DNA of 5,821 bases from Oscillospiraceae bacterium (GCA_904501855.1 CAJGCI010000114.1:1-5821), one strand, 5' to 3'. Counted from the first letter of the stretch, positions 1-5,154 are shown. Notes: generated by a model not told the origin, from the letters alone. Numbers and translations: made by a program.

Positions 1-152
1 AAGGTCAGGTAGGTCCGGAAGGTGAAGAACCCTCCCTGCATGTGAAACAGAAGCTCGTTGCTGTGTCCCAGGAGATAGACGAAGATGAGATCATAGATCA
101 GCTCGATGTACTCGACCTTCTTCTCCCCTTTTTCTCCGAACAGTTCCCACAT
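1..152 (-). CDS. LtrA-like membrane protein, N-terminal part (runs off window)
   Basis: This leftward reading frame starts at the ATG complementary to 150-152 and is still open at base 1, giving 50 residues. It begins MWELFGEKGEKKVEYIELIY and continues with a hydrophobic DLIFVYLLG stretch. The pattern of a basic N-terminus followed by VEYIELIYDLIFV resembles the first segment of the low-temperature-requirement A family (LtrA, PF06772), multi-pass membrane proteins usually starting with VxxxELFFDLxFV. Their biochemical role is poorly known. A purine-rich GGAAGGGAGGG lies just upstream, inside the end of the HxlR gene. The start is only 4 bp beyond the HxlR stop codon, so the two are very likely one transcript. 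Family assignment rests on 50 residues and is a recognition call. Confidence 0.72.
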   Translation of the reverse strand, partial: MWELFGEKGEKKVEYIELIYDLIFVYLLGHSNELLFHMQGGFFTFRTYLT

Positions 153-156
153 GATG

Positions 157-525
157 TCAGCCCTCCCTTCCGGTGCGTCCGGGCATCTGCCCTTCCGCCC
201 ACTGATACACCGATTCCAGGGCCGGCAGCAGGGAGCGTCCCCGCTCCGCCAGGGCGTATTCCACCGTGGGAGGGATGGTGTTGTACTGTTTCCGGGTGAT
301 GAGCCCGTCGTTCTCCAGTTCCCGCAGGCACTTGGTGAGCATGGTGGGGGTGATGCCCACCACCTTGCGCTCCAGTTCCTTGTAGCGCATCACCTGGCCC
401 TCCGCGTCCCCGATGTACCACAGGATGGGCAGCTTCCATTTCTGTCCGATGATCTCCATGGCATAGAGGATGGGGCACTGGGTATCGTAGATGTTCTCGC
501 CTTTCGGCAGAGGATACTGATCCAT
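157..525 (-). CDS. HxlR-family winged-helix transcriptional regulator
   Basis: A 122-residue protein of typical length for the family (about 105-130). It has the HxlR signature: CPILYAMEIIGQKWKLPILW around residues 17-36, then RYKELERKVVGITPTMLTKCLRELENDGLI, the recognition helix and wing, then RxxYNTIPPTVEYALAERGRSLLPAL. It should bind DNA as a dimer at an inverted repeat. Cys17 is the only cysteine in the N-terminal region and sits near where the redox-sensing Bacillus relatives YodB, CatR and HypR carry their reactive cysteine; sensing here is inferred. The start is supported by GGAGGA (complement of 531-536) 5 bp upstream. It is divergent from the flavin oxidoreductase operon, its likely target, and is followed after 4 bp by the LtrA-like gene. 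What it senses cannot be read from sequence. Confidence 0.93.
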   Translation of the reverse strand: MDQYPLPKGENIYDTQCPILYAMEIIGQKWKLPILWYIGDAEGQVMRYKELERKVVGITPTMLTKCLRELENDGLITRKQYNTIPPTVEYALAERGRSLLPALESVYQWAEGQMPGRTGREG

Positions 526-538
526 ATCGCTCCTCCAA

Positions 539-561
539 TACTATATTTTCTGTAGTGACTA
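539..561. promoter_or_regulatory. Candidate HxlR operator (ACTA/TAGT repeats)
   Basis: The AT-rich gap between the divergent genes contains ACTA at 540-543, TAGT at 553-556 and ACTA at 558-561. ACTA-N9-TAGT forms one inverted repeat, and TAGT-G-ACTA (553-561) forms a second, overlapping dyad. A further dyad, ATATTT (543-548) with AAATAT (564-569), surrounds them. YodB-type members of the HxlR family are known to bind short TACT/AGTA-like inverted repeats. The site lies 14-36 bp before the regulator's start codon and 17 bp before the predicted -35 of the rightward operon, so it could serve autoregulation as well as control of the operon. I did not find a convincing separate promoter for the regulator; TATAGT (complement of 540-545) lies too close to its ribosome binding site. 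Confidence 0.4.
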
Positions 562-577
562 AGAAATATCTTCCTAC

Positions 578-605
578 TTGTTTTTCTGTTGCTCTTAATT
601 ATAAT
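578..605 (+). promoter_or_regulatory. Promoter of the oxidoreductase operon
   Basis: A perfect TATAAT at 600-605 is preceded by a weak -35 box, TTGTTT at 578-583, with a 16-bp spacer. Transcription would start near 612, leaving a leader of about 27 nt that contains the ribosome binding site AAGGAG at 625-630. A perfect -10 with a weak -35 directly downstream of a candidate operator suits a repressible promoter. Confidence 0.65.
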
Positions 606-638
606 GGCAGTCGAAAGAAATGTAAAGGAGCAAATACC

Positions 639-1664
639 ATGACAAAAGCACTGTTTGAAACGGCCTCCCTGGGAGAGCTCTCCCTGAAGAACCGTCTGGT
701 GCGTTCCGCCACCTGGGAGGGCATCGCCTCCCCGGAGGGCGCCCTCCCGGACGAGGCCTATACGATATACGAAGAACTGGCAAAGGGCGGCGTGGGCGCC
801 GTCATCACCGGATTCACCTCCGTGTCCGCCACGGACTTCTACATGGACGACATGATGCGCCTGAGCCGGGACGATCTCATCGGACAGTACCGCCGCCTCA
901 CGGACCTCATCCACGCCGAAAGGGTCCCGGTGATCGCCCAGCTGGCTCTGGGAGCCTTCTACCGTCCCCTGCCCGGCGGAGGGTACCGGCAGACGGAGCC
1001 GGACGACATGACGGCCGGGGAGATCCGGCAGGTCATCGCCCAGTTCGGCCAGGCGGCCCGGCGGGCGAAGGAGGCGGGATTTGACGGCGTGCAGATCCAC
1101 GCCGCCCACTTCTTCTTCCTGTCCCGGTTCATCTCTCCCCGGGTCAATCACCGCAGCGATGAGTACGGCGGCAGCACGGAACACCGGGGGCGCATCCTCC
1201 TGGACATCCTGCAGGAGATCCGGGCGCAGGCTCCGGGACTGCATGTCACCGTGAAGATCAACTGCAGCGACTTTGCCACGCCCGGCCTGACGGAGGAGGA
1301 GAGCATGATCCTCTGCCGCATGCTGGATGAGGCGGGCATCGATTCCCTGGAGATCTCCGGCAACGGCACCTCCGTGGGAGGCATCCGTCCCCACGTGAAC
1401 GAGGGATACTTCGCCCCCTTCGCCGCGAAGGTGGCGGAGGCGGTCTCCGTCCCCGTCATCGCCGTGGGCGGATGGCGCAGCACGGAAGAGATGGAAAAGG
1501 CGCTGCGGGATACCTCCATCGCCTTTCTGTCCCTGTCCCGTCCCCTTCTGCGGCAGCCGGATCTGCCCCGTCTCATGGAAGCGGGCGAGGTGACGGAGTC
1601 GGCCTGCATCTCCTGCAACCGGTGCTATCACTCCCCCTGCCACCGCTGCGTGTTCCGGAGGTAG
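639..1664 (+). CDS. Old Yellow Enzyme-family NADH:flavin oxidoreductase (single domain)
   Basis: A 341-residue TIM-barrel flavoprotein expected to bind FMN and reduce activated C=C bonds with NAD(P)H. The ATG at 639 is chosen over an upstream in-frame ATG at 555 because AAGGAG (625-630) sits 8 bp before it and the promoter lies between. Family marks: NRLVRSATWEG near residues 18-28, IAQLALG with Gln101, the substrate-anion pair H154-A-A-H157, the SPRVNHRSDEYGGSTEHRGR block at 166-185, VGGWR at 276-280 (FMN phosphate region) and SLSRPLLRQPDLP at 298-310. The proton-donor Tyr expected two residues after the second His (Tyr169 in YqjM) is Phe159. The C-terminus carries a Cys cluster, C323, C326, C329, C334 and C337, at the place where 2,4-dienoyl-CoA reductase-type relatives bind 4Fe-4S, but the following FAD/NAD(P)H domains are absent. 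First gene of a four-gene operon. Substrate unknown. Confidence 0.92.
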   Translation: MTKALFETASLGELSLKNRLVRSATWEGIASPEGALPDEAYTIYEELAKGGVGAVITGFTSVSATDFYMDDMMRLSRDDLIGQYRRLTDLIHAERVPVIAQLALGAFYRPLPGGGYRQTEPDDMTAGEIRQVIAQFGQAARRAKEAGFDGVQIHAAHFFFLSRFISPRVNHRSDEYGGSTEHRGRILLDILQEIRAQAPGLHVTVKINCSDFATPGLTEEESMILCRMLDEAGIDSLEISGNGTSVGGIRPHVNEGYFAPFAAKVAEAVSVPVIAVGGWRSTEEMEKALRDTSIAFLSLSRPLLRQPDLPRLMEAGEVTESACISCNRCYHSPCHRCVFRR

Positions 1665-1667
1665 GCC

Positions 1668-2525
1668 ATGCAGAGACCGTACAATGTTGCCACCCGCCGG
1701 GGCAGTGTGTTGAACGGGGTGCTGTTCACGGAAGGACCTTCCGACACGGTGCTCATCGCCATCACCGGCATCCACGGCAACTTCTATTCCAATCCCTTCT
1801 ATTACGTCTTCGGGGAGGTCCTCAATGCCGCGGGCATGGATTTTCTCTATGCCCAGACCAATGACGCCTTCGGGCAGATCCGCACCACCAACACCGTGAC
1901 GGGCCAGCCGGAGGTCATCGGGTCCTGGAACGAGCGGTTTGCCTTCACGGACGAGGACATCGACGCCTATCTCACCGCCGCGGTGCAGTCGGGATACCGG
2001 CACATCGTCCTGGCGGGCCATTCCCTGGGAGCCAACAAGGTCATTTATTATCTTTCCCGGCATCACGACCCCCGGGTGGAGCATTTTCTCCTTCTCAGCC
2101 CCGCCAACATCGAATACATGATGAGCGGCGTCACGGCCCGGGAGAAGGACATCATCCGCCGTCAGGTGGAACAGGGAGACGGAGACCGGATGCTCCCCTT
2201 CCCCTTCATGGGATGGGTCACCTGCATCGCGAACACCGCCTGGGACTGGGCCTTTTCCGGGATCCTGAACAACGTGCACACCGGAAGCGGGGGCGACTGG
2301 TCCCAGCTGGAGAGCATCACCCATACCGGTGGGCTGCTCATCGGCACCTACGACAACTTCACCGACGGGGATCCCGCCGGTTTTCTCCGGACCATCAACG
2401 ATCATATGCCCACGGCTTCGGAAAACCGTCTGATCTTCATCGAGAAGACCGGACACACCTATCAGATGAAACATCAGGAGACGGCGGAGGCCATCCGCGA
2501 TCTCCTGGAAGAATGGAGGAAATGA
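1668..2525 (+). CDS. Alpha/beta hydrolase (DUF1749-like)
   Basis: A 285-residue cytoplasmic protein with no signal peptide. It shows an alpha/beta-hydrolase layout: a beta strand followed by an ITGIHGNFY oxyanion-hole segment (His36-Gly37), the nucleophile elbow GHSLGANK with Ser119, an acid loop GTYDNFTDGD (Asp229, Asp233 or Asp235 as candidates) and KTGHTY with His263. The order Ser-Asp-His and the spacing are those expected of an intact triad. The whole resembles the DUF1749 group of serine hydrolases, whose substrates are mostly unknown; esterase, thioesterase or C-C hydrolase activity is possible. The gene begins 3 bp after the oxidoreductase stop; its GGAGG (1657-1661) lies in the end of that gene, so translation is probably coupled. 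Family assignment beyond the fold is tentative. Confidence 0.85.
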   Translation: MQRPYNVATRRGSVLNGVLFTEGPSDTVLIAITGIHGNFYSNPFYYVFGEVLNAAGMDFLYAQTNDAFGQIRTTNTVTGQPEVIGSWNERFAFTDEDIDAYLTAAVQSGYRHIVLAGHSLGANKVIYYLSRHHDPRVEHFLLLSPANIEYMMSGVTAREKDIIRRQVEQGDGDRMLPFPFMGWVTCIANTAWDWAFSGILNNVHTGSGGDWSQLESITHTGGLLIGTYDNFTDGDPAGFLRTINDHMPTASENRLIFIEKTGHTYQMKHQETAEAIRDLLEEWRK

Positions 2526-2526
2526 C

Positions 2527-2889
2527 ATGCCTTTTCTCATCTCCAAAGTCAACATCCCGGTGACGGAGCAGCAGGAGCGGAAGCTGAAGACCCTGCTGGG
2601 CCGCGCTATCGCGCTGGTGCCGGGAAAGAGCGAGGATTCCCTGCTCCTGGTCCTGGAGGACCGCTGCAGCATCTACCTGCGCGGAGACGGCGGGACCCCG
2701 GCGGCCTATCTGTCCGCCGCGGTCTTTCACAACGAGAGCCACGGGGGATACGACGAATTCACGGCGGCCGCCACGGAGGCCTACCGGGACGTGCTGGGCA
2801 TCGATCCGGAACACGTCTTCCTCCGTTTCGAGGACATCTCCGCCTGGGGCGTCGCCGGACAGTATCTGGATCGGAGGATGCTCCCATGA
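2527..2889 (+). CDS. MIF-like tautomerase
   Basis: A 120-residue protein close to the 115-residue length of macrophage migration inhibitory factor (MIF)-type tautomerases. Pro2 directly follows the initiator Met, so removal of Met would expose the N-terminal catalytic proline of the tautomerase superfamily. Further similarities are VNIPVT at 8-13, the PGKSE segment with Lys34 matching the MIF active-site lysine, the region around residues 45-67 (VLEDRCSIYL to AAVF) and the C-terminal VFLRFEDISAWGVAGQYL. Family members act as trimers on phenylpyruvate or other enols, or as phenylpyruvate or dopachrome tautomerases; the physiological substrate here is not known. The CxxC of human MIF is absent. 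The start is fixed by GGAGGA at 2515-2520 and by the need for Pro2; the gap to the preceding stop codon is one base. Confidence 0.88.
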   Translation: MPFLISKVNIPVTEQQERKLKTLLGRAIALVPGKSEDSLLLVLEDRCSIYLRGDGGTPAAYLSAAVFHNESHGGYDEFTAAATEAYRDVLGIDPEHVFLRFEDISAWGVAGQYLDRRMLP

Positions 2890-3554
2890 GCGAAAAACAG
2901 GAATCCATCCTTTTAACGGTCTTCACCGACCCCATGATGGGGCTGTCCTATGAGAGCCAGCCCATCTTGGACCGTCTGGAGAGGGAATTTGCAGGCCGCC
3001 TTTCCATCCGCTATGTCATGAGCGTGCTGGTGCGGGACGTATCGGATTTCATGACGCCGGAGGAGGCGGCACTGGAACCGGAGGAAGGGATCCGGCGCTA
3101 CTGCCGCCGTCTGGCGGAGATCTACAAAAGCGAGATCCCCATCGGGAACCTTCCCATGAACATGGAGGATCTCCGTCTGTTCGACCCCGAACACCGCTCC
3201 TCACGGCCGCTGTGCCTGGCGGTGAAGGCGGCGGAGCTGACGGACCCCGCCATGGCCGCGGAGTATCTCAAGGCACTGCGCCGGGCCACGGTACTGGAAA
3301 GCCGTCCCACGACCCACATGAAGGAGATCTGGCGCGTTGCCCGGGAGACGGGGCTGGACGAGGAGGTCTTTCTGTCCCATCTGGAGGACGGCAGCGCACA
3401 GCAGGCGCTTGGGGAGGATCTGGCTTTCACGAGACGCATGGGTATGACGGGACTGCCCTCCTATCTCATTTCTTCCGGGAACCGGACCCTGATGTTCCGG
3501 TCCTTCCGCTACGAGGATTTCCTTCGGGCGGTCCGTCAGGTCTCGGAGAAATGA
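2886..3554 (+). CDS. DsbA-family thioredoxin-fold protein lacking CxxC
   Basis: A 222-residue cytoplasmic protein of the DsbA/FrnE/SpxH type. The N-terminal strand ILLTVFTDPMMGLSYE aligns with the DPLCxxCW active-site turn of the family, but Met18 and Ser21 stand where the two cysteines should be. The helical insertion follows, and the cis-proline loop is kept as TGLPSY with Pro191. The only cysteines are C73 and C110, neither in the active-site position, so dithiol oxidoreductase chemistry is not expected. It may be a binding or adaptor protein, as SpxH (YjbH) is for ClpXP in Bacillus, or a glutathione-transferase-kappa-like relative. The start overlaps the tautomerase stop by 4 bp (ATGA) and has GGAGG at 2873-2877. 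Last gene of the operon, 3 bp before the terminator stem. Confidence 0.8.
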   Translation: MSEKQESILLTVFTDPMMGLSYESQPILDRLEREFAGRLSIRYVMSVLVRDVSDFMTPEEAALEPEEGIRRYCRRLAEIYKSEIPIGNLPMNMEDLRLFDPEHRSSRPLCLAVKAAELTDPAMAAEYLKALRRATVLESRPTTHMKEIWRVARETGLDEEVFLSHLEDGSAQQALGEDLAFTRRMGMTGLPSYLISSGNRTLMFRSFRYEDFLRAVRQVSEK

Positions 3555-3557
3555 ACA

Positions 3558-3613
3558 AAAAAACTGAGAAGAACCATTTCCTGCAGTCTTACTGCGGTTC
3601 TTCTCAGTTTTTT
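3558..3613. terminator. Bidirectional intrinsic terminator between convergent genes
   Basis: A perfect 18-bp inverted repeat: 3558-3575 pairs with 3596-3613, with A-run and T-run at the outer ends so that either strand's transcript finishes with a U tract. The 20-nt loop holds its own 5-bp hairpin, GCAGT/ACTGC at 3583-3587 and 3591-3595. It sits 3 bp after the DsbA-like gene and 11 bp beyond the stop of the convergent lipoprotein gene and should stop both. Confidence 0.92.
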
Positions 3614-3624
3614 CTTTTTCGGGA

Positions 3625-4401
3625 TCAGGACAGGCCGTTTTCGCTGCTGAGAGACACCTTGCCTTTGTCAAAGACCACCTGGGCGAAGGAATCGTCGGGA
3701 CCGTTCCACATGTACTCCACGTATTCGTACCCGAAGTCCTCGTCGGCGTCCATGTAGGTCACCACGCCGTCGGCGCCGAAGATCTCCCGGACTTCCTTAT
3801 AGGTCATGCCGTTCTTTACCTTGTCGAACTTGGCTTTGGTGGCCACCGGGTCGGTGCGTGCCACGTTCATCTGCATCTTCGTGGAGACCTTTCCGTTCTT
3901 GAAGGCGATGGCGCAGGTGCCGGTCTCGTCGGCGGTGAGCCACTGATAGGTGGCCAGAGACATGCCGCTGATGTCCGAGGCGGAGATCTGTGTCCCGGCG
4001 CTTCCCATGATGTCCTTCACTTCGTCATAGGACATGCCCAGATCCACCTTGTTGTATTTCACCCCGTCCACCACGCCAGCGGGAGCGGTGGATTTCTGCC
4101 CGGCGTCGGGTCTCGCGGACTCCGCGGTTTTTGGAGTGGCGGTGGGCTTGGCGGAAGCGGAGGCGGAGGTGGCGGGAGCCGATTCCTTCGTCTTCTCCCC
4201 GTCCTCGCTGCCCTTGTCCTTCTTTTCCTTTTTGTCCGCGGACTGCCCCTTCTCACCGGCGGCTTCGTTCTTATCGCCGGTATCCAGGATCTCGTAGGAC
4301 TCCCCGTCCGTGCTGACAGGCTGGGAAGACCGGCCGCCGCAGGCGCACAGCATCAGCACCAGCAGGGACACGGTCAGTAATATCGCAATGATCTTTCTCA
4401 T
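3625..4401 (-). CDS. Lipoprotein with two BLIP/SmpA-like repeats
   Basis: A 258-residue secreted lipoprotein. Residues 1-20 are a signal peptide (MRKIIAILLTVSLLVLMLCA) ending in the lipobox LCAC, with Cys21 the predicted lipid-anchored residue; it should sit on the outer face of the membrane. Residues 40-108 form a low-complexity linker, first rich in Lys, Glu and Asp, then in Ala, Ser, Thr and Pro. Two related modules follow, at about 116-177 and 192-252, each with the plan YxKVxxGMSYxEVxxIxG, an aromatic-rich middle (YQW or YMW) and a strand FxxGKVS. This plan is like the beta-lactamase-inhibitor (BLIP) / SmpA-OmlA type repeat. No enzymatic residues are seen; a binding role is likely. The start at 4401 rather than upstream ATGs follows from AAGGAG (complement of 4410-4415) 8 bp away and the signal peptide. 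Confidence 0.85.
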   Translation of the reverse strand: MRKIIAILLTVSLLVLMLCACGGRSSQPVSTDGESYEILDTGDKNEAAGEKGQSADKKEKKDKGSEDGEKTKESAPATSASASAKPTATPKTAESARPDAGQKSTAPAGVVDGVKYNKVDLGMSYDEVKDIMGSAGTQISASDISGMSLATYQWLTADETGTCAIAFKNGKVSTKMQMNVARTDPVATKAKFDKVKNGMTYKEVREIFGADGVVTYMDADEDFGYEYVEYMWNGPDDSFAQVVFDKGKVSLSSENGLS

Positions 4402-4418
4402 GAACACTTCTCCTTTTC

Positions 4419-4440
4419 GGGCCTTTTCTCCCAAAGGCCC
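4419..4440 (-). promoter_or_regulatory. 5'-leader stem-loop of the lipoprotein mRNA
   Basis: GGGCCTTT (4419-4426) and AAAGGCCC (4433-4440) form a perfect 8-bp stem with a 6-nt loop. It starts about 4 nt after the predicted transcript start and ends before the ribosome binding site, which it leaves free. There is no U tract after it in either direction, so a terminator is unlikely; an mRNA-stabilising 5' hairpin is a plausible role. Confidence 0.5.
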
Positions 4441-4450
4441 CGTCCGGAAC

Positions 4451-4479
4451 ATTATAGTACAGCGCCGGGAGAATTTCCA
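4451..4479 (-). promoter_or_regulatory. Promoter of the lipoprotein gene
   Basis: On the minus strand TATAAT (complement of 4451-4456) follows TGGAAA (complement of 4474-4479) after 17 bp. The -10 is perfect and the -35 matches TTGACA at four of six positions. Transcription would begin near 4444, about 43 nt before the start codon. Confidence 0.68.
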
Positions 4480-4503
4480 CACCCCATCTCCCGCAGTTTT
4501 CGG

Positions 4504-4532
4504 TTGTCCCCTTCCGGAAAAAACGGTATAAT
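4504..4532 (+). promoter_or_regulatory. Promoter of the DUF1232 gene
   Basis: TTGTCC at 4504-4509 and a perfect TATAAT at 4527-4532 are separated by the ideal 17 bp. Transcription would start near 4539. It is divergent from, and separate from, the lipoprotein promoter; the two -35 boxes lie 24 bp apart. Confidence 0.75.
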
Positions 4533-4548
4533 GGAGCCGGAAAAGAAG

Positions 4549-4565
4549 TCCCGGCCCCGCCGGGA
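4549..4565 (+). promoter_or_regulatory. 5'-leader stem-loop of the DUF1232 mRNA
   Basis: TCCCGGC (4549-4555) and GCCGGGA (4559-4565) form a perfect 7-bp, very GC-rich stem with a CCC loop, about 10 nt into the predicted transcript and 15 nt before the ribosome binding site. No U tract follows; the next bases are GCCCAAAAG. Confidence 0.45.
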
Positions 4566-4595
4566 GCCCAAAAGAAACAAAAGGAGGCCTTCATT

Positions 4596-5009
4596 ATGGC
4601 TAATGTCCCTGCAATCGATGTCGAGAAAGCGAAAGAGATACTCAACAGTCTCACTTCTCAGGCTCAGGAACTGCTGAAGAACACTTCCAAGCTGGAAAAG
4701 GTCCTGCAGCAGATGGAAGGAAAACTCAAGGAGATTCCCAAAGTGGGCGATGCCCTCTCCCGGGTCCCCCTGATGATCTCCATGATCCGCAGCTACGTCA
4801 CGAAAGAATACTCCGTGGTCTCTCCCAAGGTCATCATCACCCTGATCGCCGCCATCATCTACATGGTGAAGGATCAGGACCTGATCCCCGACACCACGCC
4901 GGTGCTCGGACATGTGGACGACCTGGCCATCCTGGCCGCCGCCTTCATGGTCACCGATCCCGAACTGAACGCCTACTCCCAGTGGAGAGAGGAAAACGGA
5001 AAAGCCTGA
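4596..5009 (+). CDS. DUF1232 (YkvA-like) protein
   Basis: A 137-residue protein. Residues 9-46 are strongly helical and heptad-like (possible coiled coil). Residues 75-112 carry the DUF1232 (PF06803) core: a hydrophobic IITLIAAIIYMVK segment, then the hallmark DLIPDTTPVLGHVDDLAIL with its DLIPD and DD motifs. The C-terminus ends DPELNAYSQWREENGKA. Members of this family, such as Bacillus YkvA, are small, probably membrane-associated proteins with no established function. The hydrophobic stretch of about 14 residues is short for a full membrane span. AAGGAGG (4581-4587) is 8 bp before the ATG. It is transcribed alone from its own promoter and ends before a hairpin. Function cannot be inferred from neighbours. 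Confidence 0.88.
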   Translation: MANVPAIDVEKAKEILNSLTSQAQELLKNTSKLEKVLQQMEGKLKEIPKVGDALSRVPLMISMIRSYVTKEYSVVSPKVIITLIAAIIYMVKDQDLIPDTTPVLGHVDDLAILAAAFMVTDPELNAYSQWREENGKA

Positions 5010-5030
5010 TCGTCCGCGTACAGAAATGGT

Positions 5031-5055
5031 GCCGCTGTCCCCTTGGGACGGCGGC
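5031..5055 (+). terminator. Probable terminator hairpin after the DUF1232 gene
   Basis: GCCGCTGTCCC (5031-5041) pairs with GGGACGGCGGC (5045-5055) as an 11-bp stem with one U-G wobble and a CTT loop, 21 bp after the stop codon. Only ATTTCC follows, so the U tract is poor; termination may be partial or aided by Rho. Confidence 0.55.
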
Positions 5056-5072
5056 ATTTCCATGTCCGATTC

Positions 5073-5101
5073 TTTACTTTTGATCCCCGGGATACTATAC
5101 T
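5073..5101 (+). promoter_or_regulatory. Promoter of the rubrerythrin gene
   Basis: TTTACT (5073-5078) and TATACT (5096-5101) are spaced by 17 bp; each box differs from consensus at one or two positions. Start of transcription would be near 5108, about 47 nt before the ATG. I looked for a PerR box (TTATAATNATTATAA-like) and saw none. Confidence 0.6.
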
Positions 5102-5111
5102 GAAACCGCGA

Positions 5112-5129
5112 CCGGTCCGAAACGGCCGG
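5112..5129 (+). promoter_or_regulatory. 5'-leader stem-loop of the rubrerythrin mRNA
   Basis: CCGGTC (5112-5117) pairs with GGCCGG (5124-5129) over 6 bp, with one U-G wobble and the loop CGAAAC. It lies about 4 nt after the predicted transcript start and leaves the ribosome binding site (5140-5146) open. Short, so only suggestive. Confidence 0.35.
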
Positions 5130-5154
5130 AAATGAACGCAAGGAGGAAACTGAC

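Noticed and set aside
555..638. Longer N-terminus for the oxidoreductase from the ATG at 555
   Set aside because: The 28 extra residues would cover the promoter, have no ribosome binding site and do not resemble the family's start; the ATG at 639 has AAGGAG at the right distance.
390..2672. A 760-codon open frame on the minus strand
   Set aside because: It lies opposite well-identified genes (HxlR edge, oxidoreductase, hydrolase, tautomerase), has a low-complexity Gly/Arg/Asp-rich composition typical of GC-rich antisense frames, and matches no family I recognise.
4059..4316. Repetitive stretch within the lipoprotein gene as a DNA repeat or CRISPR-like array
   Set aside because: It is only codon-level low complexity (Lys/Glu and Ala/Ser/Thr/Pro linker); there are no regular repeat units or spacers.
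4419..4440. Reading the GGGCCTTT/AAAGGCCC stem as a terminator
   Set aside because: No T tract follows on either strand, and the stem lies between a promoter and its gene.
4402..4482. Longer N-terminus for the lipoprotein from upstream ATGs
   Set aside because: It would place 27 residues before the signal peptide and include the TATAAT promoter; the ATG at 4401 has a good ribosome binding site and gives a normal signal peptide.
5061..5154. PerR operator upstream of rubrerythrin
   Set aside because: Expected from biology in many anaerobes, but no TTATAATNATTATAA-like palindrome is present.
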